A stretch of DNA of 34,661 bases, from assembly GCA_015065695.1 (NCBI GenBank), contig SVPT01000015.1, forward strand, positions 1-34,661, in the 5' to 3' direction. The first letter of the stretch is position 1. Each line of letters begins with the position of its first letter. The DNA comes from Oscillospiraceae bacterium (lineage in GTDB: Bacteria > Bacillota > Clostridia > Oscillospirales > Acutalibacteraceae). The translations under genes were made by a program, and so were the position numbers. The notes beneath the pieces are model-generated. The model had not been told where the DNA came from. It was given only the letters and a program-made list of their open reading frames with translations, and did not search any database. Below are positions 7,978-16,577 of this stretch, piece after piece.

Positions 7978-8870
7978 TCGTTATTATCCTCCTGCTGCAT
8001 ATAGTTATAGAATTTCTGCTGTAATATCTCAGTAAAGCATTGTTTCTTTATTACTATGAAATCAGCGGTCATCTCCGCCTCGCGGATAGACACCCGGCTG
8101 CCCTTTTTCAGGGTGATTGACTGCTCTCCGTCCACAGTAAGGTAGGCGGCAATGTCACCCTCTGTCCTGACCACCTCTATGGTTATCTCGGTGTTTTCGG
8201 AGAAGATAATTGGGCGGGTGTACAGAGAATGCGCGCATACCGGGGTCAGCATGATGCACTTGACGGTGGGGTCAATGGCAGGTCCTCCCGCGGAAAGAGA
8301 ATAGGCAGTGGAGCCTGTGGGCGTGCTGACAATAACGCCGTCGGCGCGGAAATCCATCGCCAGCCGGTCGTTGCGGTATGTACGCAGGTCTATAATGTGG
8401 GGCAGCGCACCACGGGCGATAACGGCATCGTTGAGTGCCAGACTGCGATAAAGCTCTCTGCCTTCGTTGTCGGTTACGCACACCTCAAGCATCATGCGCT
8501 TTTCTGTTGTGTATTCTTCTGTGATCAGCTTGCGTATCAGCGGCAGCTCAGTGCGCTCCAGACCGGCAGTGAAACCAAGCCTGCCTACGTTTATGCCCAG
8601 CACCGGCTTGCCTGCGATTTTTGCAGCCTGCTTTGCGGCGTGTATGATTGTGCCATCCCCACCCAGAACTACGACTGCATCGCATTGACGGATAAGCTCC
8701 TCTTCACTGTCCAACAGCAGGTCACCCGCCTGTCCAAGACCTTCGCAGTGGCTTCTGTGAAGCAGAAACTGCGCCTCGTCAGGAGCCAGATGCTGTCTTA
8801 GCTCGCAAATTGATGTAAAGGCTTGCGCCTTGCCATCATTAGGGATCAGATAAAGCTTTAAAATAGTCAC
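7974..8870 (-). CDS. nadK: NAD kinase
   Basis: A 298-residue ATP-NAD kinase (PpnK), which phosphorylates NAD to NADP in the cytosol. The GGDGT nucleotide motif is at 70-74 within VVVLGGDGTIIHAAK; NDAVIARG and the glycine-rich DGVIVSTPTGSTAYSLSAGG block follow, all typical of the family. The start is GTG at 8870, directly after the tlyA stop, with GAGGTGA overlapping the tlyA end as ribosome-binding site. The spacing is short if counted from GAGG, so the start is good but not certain. Confidence 0.95.
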   Translation of the reverse strand: MTILKLYLIPNDGKAQAFTSICELRQHLAPDEAQFLLHRSHCEGLGQAGDLLLDSEEELIRQCDAVVVLGGDGTIIHAAKQAAKIAGKPVLGINVGRLGFTAGLERTELPLIRKLITEEYTTEKRMMLEVCVTDNEGRELYRSLALNDAVIARGALPHIIDLRTYRNDRLAMDFRADGVIVSTPTGSTAYSLSAGGPAIDPTVKCIMLTPVCAHSLYTRPIIFSENTEITIEVVRTEGDIAAYLTVDGEQSITLKKGSRVSIREAEMTADFIVIKKQCFTEILQQKFYNYMQQEDNNE

Positions 8871-9677
8871 TCACCTCAATTCATTGTGTGACCTTTCGAC
8901 CAATTCGGCTATATATTGCGGTGTAAATTCGTTTTGATTGCCACCAACAGAGGCGTACACAAGGTACTCAATATTGCCTTCCGGACCTTTCACAGGGGAG
9001 AAATCCAACCCCTTGACTGAGAATCCGTTGTCGGTGAGGAAGTTAATTACCTTCTCGATGACCATGCAGTGGACAGAGCTGTCACGAACGACGCCCTTTT
9101 TGCCCACCATGCCCTTTCCCGCCTCAAACTGGGGCTTGATAAGGCACACAGTCTCACCGCCCTCACCGACAAGAGCCTTGACCACAGGCAGCACCAGTGT
9201 CAGTGATATAAAAGATACGTCAACACTGCAGAAGTCCACCCTCTCCCCTATCGTTTCGGGGGTTACATGGCGGATATTGGTGCGCTCCATATTGACCACT
9301 CTGGGGTCGGTGCGCAGTTTCCACGCAAGCTGACCGTAGCCAACGTCCACGGCATACACCTTGGACGCGCCATTTTGCAGCATACAGTCGGTAAAGCCGC
9401 CTGTGGAAGCACCGATGTCCATGCAGACCCGCCCCGAAAGCTGTACGCCGAAGCACTGCATGGCTTTTTCCAGCTTCAGACCGCCTCGACTTACATAACG
9501 CAGAGAGGTGCCTCGCAGCTCAACCTTGTCGTCAGCCTTAACCTGTGTGCCAGCCTTGTCCTCACGCTGACCGTTGACAAAGACGTGCCCTGCCATGATT
9601 TCTGCCTTGGCACGCTCACGACTGTCGGTCAGTCCCAATTCAAATACAGCTACGTCCAGACGCTTTTTCTCAGCCAT
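8871..9677 (-). CDS. tlyA: TlyA family 2'-O-methyltransferase (YqxC)
   Basis: A 268-residue protein with an N-terminal S4 RNA-binding domain (about 1-60: KKRLDVAVFELGLTDSRERA) and an FtsJ-like methyltransferase with SAM motif DIGASTGGFTDCMLQNG and VDVGYGQLAW. TlyA proteins 2'-O-methylate rRNA; in mycobacteria the change affects capreomycin susceptibility. Some members were described as haemolysins, probably indirectly. The start is ATG at 9677, which overlaps the dxs stop by 8 bases and has GGAGG upstream; an in-frame GTG at 9695 would bury that site. Confidence 0.94.
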   Translation of the reverse strand: MAEKKRLDVAVFELGLTDSRERAKAEIMAGHVFVNGQREDKAGTQVKADDKVELRGTSLRYVSRGGLKLEKAMQCFGVQLSGRVCMDIGASTGGFTDCMLQNGASKVYAVDVGYGQLAWKLRTDPRVVNMERTNIRHVTPETIGERVDFCSVDVSFISLTLVLPVVKALVGEGGETVCLIKPQFEAGKGMVGKKGVVRDSSVHCMVIEKVINFLTDNGFSVKGLDFSPVKGPEGNIEYLVYASVGGNQNEFTPQYIAELVERSHNELR

Positions 9678-11577
9678 TGACCTCTTCGCCTCCACTCAGT
9701 ACGAATTGGGTCATGCCCTCTGCGTCCAGACCGAGGCCGTGAAGCAGATGGGATATTGGCGCATGGGCAACAAAACGGTTGTCTATAGCGCGCAGGCGGA
9801 AGCTGCCATTGAAGCCGCCTCCGGTGATTGTATCCAAAAACGATTCGCCGATGCCGCCCTGACGTATACCTTCCTCGAAGAAGTATACGCTGGCAAAGCG
9901 GCAGGATATGCGTGCTGCTTCGTCACCGATGGGCTTGATGCGGCACAGCTTAAGCAGCGATGCCTTTACGCCCTTTTCCCGTAGCATATCAAGTGCCTTG
10001 AAGGCTTCCGAGGAAATCATACCGTAGGTGACCAGCAGAATCTCGCCCTCCTCCTCGCCATACAGCACCATGGGTGCGTCACTTACGGCAAAGTCTGCGG
10101 GCATATACGGCTCTACGCCGCGGGGATAGCGCACCACAGCAGGACCTTCCTCTGCAATACATCTGCGGAGATTCTGCTCCAGTTCCGCAAAGTAGCAGGG
10201 TGAATATATTTCCAGACCAGGCACAGAATTGAGCATGGCGCAGTCAAAGACACCATGGTGTGTCTCGCCGTCCTCGCCCACAACGCCTGCTCTGTCCACA
10301 GCAAAGGTGACGTTAAGGTGCTGTATTGCCACGTCGTGGATAATCTGGTCGTAGGCACGCTGAATAAAGCTGGAATACAGCGCAACAACAGGCTTTACGC
10401 CGCCTGCAGCCAGACCTGCACTGAATGTAACGGCGTGTTCCTCGGCAATGCCGCAGTCATAGAAACGGTTGTGATAATCCGCTGCGAAACGGCTGAGACC
10501 TGTGCCGGTCTTCATCGCTGCGGTTATTGCAAAGACCTTGTCGTCCTGCGCTGCTATATCGCACAGCACACGGCCGAATACGTTGGAATAGGTCTCGGAG
10601 GAGTGTGTAGGTTCGCCGGTATCTATGTCAAATTTACCGATGCCGTGGAACTTATCAGGCTCCCTCTCTGCGGGAGGATAGCCCTTGCCCTTGATGGTGC
10701 AGACGTGTACGATGGCAGGACGTTTGAGCATCTTGGCTGCCTCCAGCGTCTGCTCCAGATGCTGCATATTGTGACCGTCAACCGGTCCCAGATAGGCAAA
10801 TCCGAGGGCATCGAAGAGGGTATTCTTATAAACGGCATTCTTTATTGCCGACTTTGAGCGGAAGAAGAATCTCTTTACAGGGCGACCGATAAGCGGTATT
10901 GCTCCCAGTGCCTTGACCATGCGGGTCTTGAAGTTGACGTAGTTTTTTTTGCCGCGAATGACCGCCAGATAACGTGCCATCGCGCCCACATTTTTGGAAA
11001 TGGACATCTTGTTATCGTTGAGGATAACGATGATATTGTCGCGGGAACGTCCCGCGTTGTTCAGTCCCTCGTATGCAAGACCGCCGCTGAGCGCACCGTC
11101 ACCGATGACCGCCACAACCGAGCCAGGCTGCCCTGTAAGGCTTTTGGCGCGTGCCAGACCGCAGGCTATTGAGATGGAGGTGCTGCTGTGTCCCGCAATG
11201 GCAGGGTCATGCTCGCTCTCCGAGGGCTTGGGGAAGCCGGCAAGACCACCCTCCCTGCGGATGGTGGAGAATTGGTCGGCTCGTCCGGTCAGTATCTTGT
11301 GTGTATAGCACTGGTGTCCCACGTCAAAAACAAACTGGTCCACCGGCGAATTGAATACCCGATGCATTGCCACTGTAAGCTCCACAACGCCCAGATTGGA
11401 GGCAACGTGACCACCGTTCCGTGACGCGGTTTCCAGCAGCAGGCTGCGTATGTTGGCGCACAGCTCCTCAGCCTGAGCATAGCTCATGCGTTTGAGCGCG
11501 GCGGCATCTTTGGTCACATCGGGGAAAGTATATCCGGCGGTTTTGGTCACCGCCTGATTATTTTTCTTGCTTTTCAT
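9670..11577 (-). CDS. dxs: 1-deoxy-D-xylulose-5-phosphate synthase
   Basis: A 635-residue thiamine-diphosphate enzyme, the first step of the MEP isoprenoid pathway (pyruvate plus glyceraldehyde 3-phosphate). The TPP motif GDGALSGGLAYEGLNN is intact, preceded by FDVGHQCYTHKIL and GHSSTSIS, and the transketolase middle domain carries FAVDRAGVVGEDG and THHG. The start is ATG at 11577; an in-frame TTG at 11592 lies inside the only GGGG ribosome-binding candidate, which is weak. It lies between the divergent-PAP2 gene and tlyA in the isoprenoid cluster with ispA. Length is normal. Confidence 0.97.
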   Translation of the reverse strand: MKSKKNNQAVTKTAGYTFPDVTKDAAALKRMSYAQAEELCANIRSLLLETASRNGGHVASNLGVVELTVAMHRVFNSPVDQFVFDVGHQCYTHKILTGRADQFSTIRREGGLAGFPKPSESEHDPAIAGHSSTSISIACGLARAKSLTGQPGSVVAVIGDGALSGGLAYEGLNNAGRSRDNIIVILNDNKMSISKNVGAMARYLAVIRGKKNYVNFKTRMVKALGAIPLIGRPVKRFFFRSKSAIKNAVYKNTLFDALGFAYLGPVDGHNMQHLEQTLEAAKMLKRPAIVHVCTIKGKGYPPAEREPDKFHGIGKFDIDTGEPTHSSETYSNVFGRVLCDIAAQDDKVFAITAAMKTGTGLSRFAADYHNRFYDCGIAEEHAVTFSAGLAAGGVKPVVALYSSFIQRAYDQIIHDVAIQHLNVTFAVDRAGVVGEDGETHHGVFDCAMLNSVPGLEIYSPCYFAELEQNLRRCIAEEGPAVVRYPRGVEPYMPADFAVSDAPMVLYGEEEGEILLVTYGMISSEAFKALDMLREKGVKASLLKLCRIKPIGDEAARISCRFASVYFFEEGIRQGGIGESFLDTITGGGFNGSFRLRAIDNRFVAHAPISHLLHGLGLDAEGMTQFVLSGGEEVNG

Positions 11578-11597
11578 ATAAAGAAACCCCAAATAGT

Positions 11598-12059
11598 TTA
11601 CATAATGGGAATTACCAGCGGAATGATAATGCCCAGCATTATTCCGCCAAGCACCTCCAAGGGAGTGTGTCCCAGCTTTTCCTTCAGTTCCTTGGCATCA
11701 ATGTCGTTGCGCTCGTCCTCGTCCTCGTGGCTGATGCGGACGATTTTGTTGATCACCTTCGCCTGTTCACCGGCGGCGCGGCGCACACCCATTGCGTCAT
11801 AGATGACAATGGCGGCAAGCACCAGCGAGAAGGCGAAAAACACCGACTCGATGCCACACTTGCGGGAAACTGACACCACCAGCGCGGAGACGGTGGCAGA
11901 GTGTCCGCTGGGCATTCCTCCCGCGCCGAAAAGACGCTCAACGTCAAAGCGGCGCTCCCTTATCGCGGTGATGATGAACTTGATAACCTGAGCCATTGTC
12001 CAGCCCAGTATGGAACATATCAGAACATAATTCTTAAAGAACGAATCAAATGTATTCAT
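11598..12059 (-). CDS. Divergent PAP2 family membrane protein (YuiD-like)
   Basis: A 153-residue protein with several hydrophobic segments (about 8-30, 55-75, 80-100 and 132-152) and the divergent-PAP2 motif GGMPSGHSATVSAL near residue 48. The GMPSGHS box corresponds to the phosphatase signature of PAP2 enzymes, but the usual catalytic KxxxxxxRP box is not evident. Given the neighbours dxs and ispA, action on an isoprenoid phosphate is an attractive guess, but it is only inference. GAGG lies 5 bases before the ATG. Confidence 0.85.
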   Translation of the reverse strand: MNTFDSFFKNYVLICSILGWTMAQVIKFIITAIRERRFDVERLFGAGGMPSGHSATVSALVVSVSRKCGIESVFFAFSLVLAAIVIYDAMGVRRAAGEQAKVINKIVRISHEDEDERNDIDAKELKEKLGHTPLEVLGGIMLGIIIPLVIPIM

Positions 12060-12077
12060 CTGTTCCTCACATGAAAA

Positions 12078-12974
12078 TTAATATATTCTTTCCAGCAGAT
12101 ACTCGGCAAAGCTGATAAGGAATGCGGCTTCATCGCCAAAGGCAGCGGCGGCACTTTCCTTTGCTATGTCGGTGTGTATTGCTGCAACGCCCTTGGCCTG
12201 CTCCAGACCAAGCAGGGTTACATAATTCGACTTGTTGTTGTCCGCATCGCTGGCGATGGGCTTGCCGAGGGTCTTTTCGTCGCCCACAACGTCCAGAATG
12301 TCGTCAATTATCTGGAAGGCGAGACCCACCTCGTTGGCGTAGCGTCGGGCGGCGGCAATCTGGGTGTCGCTCGCTCCTGCGGCGGCACAGCCCATAACAC
12401 AGGCAGCTTCGATGAGGGCGCAGGTCTTGCACTCCACCATCTTGATGAGGGTGTTTATGCCAATCTCTTTGTCCTCGGATTCAAGGTCGATTACCTGACC
12501 GCCAACCATTCCGTCAATGCCGCAGAGGCGGAAAAGTTCACCGCTTGCCATTATTCTGCGCTCGGCGGGCAGTGCTGTGCATTGTGCGATGGTCTGTGCG
12601 GCAAGTGCCTGAAGGGCATCGCCCGCAAGCAGTGCGGTTGCCTCGTCAAATGCCTTGTGGCAGGAGGGCTTTCCACGGCGCAGGTCGTCGTTGTCCATGC
12701 AGGGCAGGTCATCGTGAATAAGCGAGTAGGTGTGTATCATCTCAACCGCGCAGGCAAAGTCCAGCGCATCGGCGGCCTCGCCTCCGCACAGGCGGCAGAA
12801 TTCCATTGCCAGTGCGGGACGGATACGCTTCCCCGCGTCCAGCAGAGAATAGCGCAGTGCGGTGTATACTGATTTATAAAGGCAATCGGGCAGCGGCATG
12901 GTCAGCTCGTCCAGCCGACGCTCGGTCATCGACCGATACTGCTCCAGTCTGCTTTTTACCAGCGAAATATCCAT
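12078..12974 (-). CDS. ispA: Polyprenyl synthetase (farnesyl/geranylgeranyl diphosphate synthase)
   Basis: A 298-residue trans-prenyltransferase. The first aspartate-rich motif is DDLPCMDNDDLRRG and the second is QIIDDILDVVGD; GGKRIRPAL is present as LDAGKRIRPAL. Small residues before the first motif suggest a short-chain (C15 or C20) product, which cannot be decided by eye. The start is ATG at 12974, with GGAGG about 10 bases upstream and directly next to the xseB stop; the reading frame continues upstream inside xseB but without a site. Xse-ispA-dxs order is common in Firmicutes and proteobacteria. Confidence 0.95.
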   Translation of the reverse strand: MDISLVKSRLEQYRSMTERRLDELTMPLPDCLYKSVYTALRYSLLDAGKRIRPALAMEFCRLCGGEAADALDFACAVEMIHTYSLIHDDLPCMDNDDLRRGKPSCHKAFDEATALLAGDALQALAAQTIAQCTALPAERRIMASGELFRLCGIDGMVGGQVIDLESEDKEIGINTLIKMVECKTCALIEAACVMGCAAAGASDTQIAAARRYANEVGLAFQIIDDILDVVGDEKTLGKPIASDADNNKSNYVTLLGLEQAKGVAAIHTDIAKESAAAAFGDEAAFLISFAEYLLERIY

Positions 12975-12978
12975 ATAA

Positions 12979-13197
12979 TTATTCCTCCGTTTTACGGTCG
13001 GCAGCGGAAATCTCCGCCGAAAGCTCAGTGACTCTCTGTCGGGCATTCTTCAGTGCCTCGCTGCAAAGCTGTGCAAGTGCCGCACCCTCCTCGTAATACT
13101 TGAGGGACTGCTCAAGGGGAAGGTTGCCCTGCTCCAGCTCTGCGGCTATCTTCTCAAGACGCGCAAGAGCCTCTTCAAAGCTCATTTTGGTTTCCAT
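12979..13197 (-). CDS. xseB: Exonuclease VII small subunit
   Basis: A 72-residue protein with the family pattern SFEEALARLEKIAAELEQG, LPLEQSLKYYEEGAAL and a charged helical tail. XseB binds several per XseA to form exonuclease VII, a single-strand-specific, metal-independent nuclease. GAGG lies 9 bases before the ATG. It lies 32 bases after xseA and abuts ispA. Confidence 0.95.
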   Translation of the reverse strand: METKMSFEEALARLEKIAAELEQGNLPLEQSLKYYEEGAALAQLCSEALKNARQRVTELSAEISAADRKTEE

Positions 13198-13229
13198 AAT
13201 ATTTACCTCGTTGTTATGTGCGATTCATA

Positions 13230-14420
13230 TTATATTACGCGGCAGTTGGCTCTGCCGTCGGAAAATTGCAGAGAGATTTCATCGCCGCTGCTGAGAGAAG
13301 CGGCATGAGAAACGGGCTTTTCGTCCTGATAAGCCACGCAGTAACCACGGGAAAGCACCGCAAAGGGGTTGAGCGCAGCCATCTGCCCTGCGCATACCGA
13401 AAGCCGCTTTTCCTGCTCGGCAAGCTGGCGGGCAAATGCGCCCTCGATGCGGGAAAGTGCCATATCCACCCGCTGTGCCTGCTGCTCGATGCCGTAGGTC
13501 GGTGAGGTAAAGCAGGGGCGTGCGGAAATGATATTGAGCCGCAGCTCATCACGGTCTAGGCGGGCTTCCATCTTTGCGCGAAGCTGCTCGCCAAGGTAAT
13601 CGATCCGCTCCTGCAGAGCGTACATATCGGGCACAGCCAATTCTGCGGCAGCCGAGGGTGTAGGCGCACGCAGGTCGGCGGCAAAGTCGCATATGGTAAA
13701 GTCGGTTTCGTGACCGACAGCGGAAATGACCGGCACAGAGGAAGCTGCAACGGCACGGGCAACGCCCTCGTCATTGAATGCCCACAGGTCCTCTATAGAG
13801 CCGCCTCCGCGGCCGACAATCATCACGTCGCACAGCCGTCCGCTGCTCAGGCGGTTTACGGCGGCGGCAATCTGTGCAGGAGCTTCATCGCCCTGCACCT
13901 GCACGGGGCACAGCACCACCTCCGCAAGGGGGTATCGCCTGCCCAGCACGTTGATGATGTCACGCACAGCAGCGCCCGTGGGAGAGGTCACAACGCCTAT
14001 TCTCTGAGGAAATTCCGGCAGAGGTCTCTTGCGTGCGGGGTCGAAAAGCCCTTCGCTTTCCAGCTTTGCCTTCAGCCGCTCCAGTGCGGCGTAAAGCTCA
14101 CCGATGCCCGAGGGCTGCATGGAGGACACCACAATCTGGTACTGCCCTGTCTGCTCGTAGAGGGTGACCTTTCCCCTGACAACCACCTGCATTCCGTCCT
14201 CCGGCACAAAGCGGAGTGTCTGTCTCTGCCACTTGAACATTGCAGCAGAGATGGAGCAGCGGTCGTCCTTGAGGGTAAAATACATATGACCGGAGGAGTG
14301 ACGTTTGATGCCCGAAAGCTCACCTGTCACAGTGATGTCGGACAGCAGCATATCCTCCGAAAGAATGGCTTTGGCATAGTTATTGACCTGCCAGACGGTC
14401 AGTACAGTTGATGCGTCCAA
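13230..14420 (-). CDS. xseA: Exonuclease VII large subunit
   Basis: A 396-residue XseA. The N-terminal OB fold (VWQVNNYAKAILSEDMLLSD, then GHMYFTLKDDRCSISAAMFK) binds single-stranded DNA; the catalytic region holds PQRIGVVTSPTGAAVRDI and GRGGGSIEDLWAFNDE, then SAVGHETDFTICDFAADLRA, followed by a long helical arm. The start is TTG at 14420, with GGAGG about 7 bases before; the longer reading frame overlaps the upstream gene without a ribosome-binding site and is not homologous. The adjacent xseB supplies the second subunit. Confidence 0.95.
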   Translation of the reverse strand: MDASTVLTVWQVNNYAKAILSEDMLLSDITVTGELSGIKRHSSGHMYFTLKDDRCSISAAMFKWQRQTLRFVPEDGMQVVVRGKVTLYEQTGQYQIVVSSMQPSGIGELYAALERLKAKLESEGLFDPARKRPLPEFPQRIGVVTSPTGAAVRDIINVLGRRYPLAEVVLCPVQVQGDEAPAQIAAAVNRLSSGRLCDVMIVGRGGGSIEDLWAFNDEGVARAVAASSVPVISAVGHETDFTICDFAADLRAPTPSAAAELAVPDMYALQERIDYLGEQLRAKMEARLDRDELRLNIISARPCFTSPTYGIEQQAQRVDMALSRIEGAFARQLAEQEKRLSVCAGQMAALNPFAVLSRGYCVAYQDEKPVSHAASLSSGDEISLQFSDGRANCRVI

Positions 14421-14436
14421 GCGGAAACCTCCGAAA

Positions 14437-15366
14437 TTATAGCACTCCCGCCGCCAGCAGGGCAATGCCCGCGGCGTTGTCGCAGGAAAACTCCGGCGCG
14501 GCAAAGCGCACACCGAAGCCTTCTGTCAGCTCCCTGCGGATAATGGAATTGGAGGAAACACCGCCCGCAAAGAGCAGCGGAAGCTCTCCGTACTCTGCGC
14601 GGATACCCTCGCACATACCAAGCAGGGTTTTGGCTATGTATTCAAAGCAGAAGCGAGCCACATATGCGGGCTCTCTCCCCTCTTCAATCAGCTTGCTGCA
14701 GCGGTTTTCCAGACCGGAAAGGCAGCAGTTGAGCCCTTTCAGCGTGGGCTTGCAGCGTATAGGCTCATCGCACTGCTGCGCAAGCCTGTCCAGTGCGGCA
14801 CCGCCGGGGAATCCAAGCCCCAGCATACCTGCAACACGGTCGATGGCCTGTCCTGCCTTGAGGTCAAGGGAGCCTGCTATCATCTCTATGTCCATGCCGC
14901 CCTCGGGCTTTCTTCGCACAAGAACCGCCTCTGTCGTGCCGCCCGAAAGGTGGAATGCCACAAATCGGTCGGTCAGCTCATCAATGCAATCCGCCGACCA
15001 CAGCGCGGCGGCAATATGCCCCTCCTGATGGGAGAAGGTGCGCACAGGCACACCAAGCACAGAGCCAAGCACCTCTGCCTGACTGCGTCCGCTTTCAAAG
15101 CAGGGCATATATGAGCCCTCCACAGGGCGGGGGCGCACCGAAACACCTATGACCTCGGGACACACTGCACCGCCGGCTGTCAGCCTGTCCATTACCATGG
15201 GAAGCTGCTGCACATGGTGGAATACCGCATCGCTCTGGCGCAGACCGAGTGCCCCCTCCTTTACGGGAAGCAGCATACGCTCCTGCCTTATCTGATGGGC
15301 AATGCAGTCATAGTATGCCACAGAAGTGGTGTAGTTGCTGGTGTCTATGCCGAGAGCGCGTCTCAC
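14437..15366 (-). CDS. Kae1/TsaD-like (peptidase M22 family) protein
   Basis: A 309-residue ASKHA-fold protein that starts RRALGIDTSNYTTSVA and keeps the paired metal-binding histidines His113 and His117 (FSHQEGH) plus FHLSGGTTEAV and LLFAGGVSSNSIIR. TsaD makes the threonylcarbamoyl-A37 modification of tRNA with TsaB and TsaE. This copy lies in a nusB-xseA operon, is shorter than usual TsaD (about 335-345), and its mid-region differs, so it is probably a clostridial paralogue and not the essential TsaD; a separate tsaD should exist elsewhere. The start is GTG, overlapping the nusB stop as GTGA, with GAGGAGG upstream. Confidence 0.8.
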   Translation of the reverse strand: MRRALGIDTSNYTTSVAYYDCIAHQIRQERMLLPVKEGALGLRQSDAVFHHVQQLPMVMDRLTAGGAVCPEVIGVSVRPRPVEGSYMPCFESGRSQAEVLGSVLGVPVRTFSHQEGHIAAALWSADCIDELTDRFVAFHLSGGTTEAVLVRRKPEGGMDIEMIAGSLDLKAGQAIDRVAGMLGLGFPGGAALDRLAQQCDEPIRCKPTLKGLNCCLSGLENRCSKLIEEGREPAYVARFCFEYIAKTLLGMCEGIRAEYGELPLLFAGGVSSNSIIRRELTEGFGVRFAAPEFSCDNAAGIALLAAGVL

Positions 15367-15776
15367 TGCTCACCAGCCTCCTCAAGGCTGCGCACATAGC
15401 TGCCCAGCACACCGTTGACAAAACCGCTTTCGTCCTTGCCGCCGTAGGTCTTGGTCAGCTCAACCGCCTCGTTGATGGAAACGGGGGCGTCTATGCCATC
15501 GAAATATGCAATTTCATACAGCGAAAGGCGCAGCACAGCCAGCACCACCTTGGAAAGGCGAGCCAGTGTTCTTGCACGGCTGAAGCGGGCGATTATTGCG
15601 TCCAGCTCCTCCTGCTTTTCCTCCACACCGCGGAGAATACGCAGGACATAGTCATCGGGTACGATGTCGCGTGCCATCATTGCAAGTTCCATCAGCTCTT
15701 CGATTTCAGCATTGGAAAAGCTGCGTTCAAACAAAAGCTGAAAAGCCAGTTCTCGGGATTCATGACGTCTTGACAA
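15363..15776 (-). CDS. nusB: Transcription antitermination factor NusB
   Basis: A 137-residue all-helical protein with the NusB pattern RRHESRELAFQLLFE, VLRLSLYEIAYFD and PVSINEAVELTKTYGG. It binds boxA RNA with NusE in antitermination of rRNA operons. The start is TTG at 15776: AGGAGG lies 8 bases before it, and the reading frame upstream of it runs back through the terminator hairpin. It is the first gene of the long operon; the ribosome-binding site lies about 15 bases after the terminator U-run. Confidence 0.94.
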   Translation of the reverse strand: MSRRHESRELAFQLLFERSFSNAEIEELMELAMMARDIVPDDYVLRILRGVEEKQEELDAIIARFSRARTLARLSKVVLAVLRLSLYEIAYFDGIDAPVSINEAVELTKTYGGKDESGFVNGVLGSYVRSLEEAGEQ

Positions 15777-15800
15777 TTTTATTACCTCCTGCCCGTGTGC

Positions 15801-15837
15801 AAAAAAACTTGCCCTCCGCATACTGGATGTGGAGGGC
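15801..15837 (-). terminator. Intrinsic terminator in the nusB leader
   Basis: In the minus-strand transcript the arms GCCCTCCACAT and ATGCGGAGGGC (15811-15837, 5-base loop) pair over 11 positions with one G-U, followed by AAG and seven U (15801-15807). It lies downstream of a good promoter at 15942-15969 and only about 25 bases before the nusB start, so it can act both as the end of the spoIIIA transcript and as an attenuator of the nusB operon. Confidence 0.85.
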
Positions 15838-15941
15838 TGATGCACAATGATCTATAAATTTGTCCAAAGATCAGTTGCGGAAACCGACAGCGTGCGGCTT
15901 CCATAGCTTTATGCACTCGGCTGAATATACATCCACTGTAT

Positions 15942-15969
15942 ATTATAGCACAAAGCTGGAATTTAGCAA
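15942..15969 (-). promoter_or_regulatory. Sigma-A-type promoter for the nusB-to-recN operon
   Basis: On the minus strand, -35 TTGCTA (15964-15969), a 16-base spacer and a perfect -10 TATAAT (15942-15947), preceding a leader of about 160 bases. It begins right after the spoIIIAH stop. Confidence 0.7.
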
Positions 15970-15978
15970 CAACAATCG

Positions 15979-16560
15979 TTATTTTACTTCAATAATCTTT
16001 ATGCTTCCGGGCATCACATCAATCTGACCGATTACAAGGTCGCGGATTACCGCCGCGCCGGAGGAAGTAAGGGCTTCTCCGCCGGTGGGAACGATGATAT
16101 TTACCTCTGCGTCGCTGATGACGACAGCGCAGTCACTGTAGCCCTTTGCCTTGAGCAGGGTCTCTATGGCGGCTTCCTTTTCCATTGCGGCGGCAATTGC
16201 GGCGCTCTTGTTCACTGCCTCGGTTTTCTGGCTGTTGTCCAGTGCCGGGTCGTCAATGATTTCCCTCAGGGTAGAGAGAGCCTCGCGGCGGGTGTCGTCC
16301 CTGTCCTTGCGTGCCTTTTCAAAGGAATTCTGCCGACGTCCTGCCTCTACGGCTTCCTCGTCCATTGCAGCGGCATCAGCGGAAGAGCTTACGGGGGTGG
16401 TGGCTGCATACTCTGCATCAATAAGGCTGTCTGCCATCAGTGTGCTGCCCGAAGGGTCTATCATTTCCTCTGTCGGCGCAAACTGCCAGTTGAGATACAC
16501 TGCTGCCCCCAGAGCAATTACCAGTGCTGCCAGAATGAGATGTCTTTTTCCGATGATCAT
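15979..16560 (-). CDS. spoIIIAH: Stage III sporulation protein AH
   Basis: A 193-residue protein with one N-terminal membrane segment (about 7-24: LILAALVIALGAAVYLNW) and an extracellular, YscJ/FliF-like ring-building domain at about 100-193 (RREALSTLREIIDD, then a basic-Ala-rich helix and IIVPTGGEALTSSGAAVIRD). SpoIIIAH of the mother cell pairs with forespore SpoIIQ across the septum. The start is ATG at 16560 with GGAGG about 8 bases upstream; the longer frame reaches into spoIIIAG. It is the last gene of the cluster; the next gene is nusB, without the accB-accC genes found here in B. subtilis. Confidence 0.95.
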   Translation of the reverse strand: MIIGKRHLILAALVIALGAAVYLNWQFAPTEEMIDPSGSTLMADSLIDAEYAATTPVSSSADAAAMDEEAVEAGRRQNSFEKARKDRDDTRREALSTLREIIDDPALDNSQKTEAVNKSAAIAAAMEKEAAIETLLKAKGYSDCAVVISDAEVNIIVPTGGEALTSSGAAVIRDLVIGQIDVMPGSIKIIEVK

Positions 16561-16577
16561 GTTGTTTTCCTCCTGTG

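Noticed and set aside
15840-15935. T-box or other known riboswitch in the nusB leader
   Set aside because: No T-box AGGGUGGNACCGCG sequence and no SAM, lysine or purine core could be recognised.
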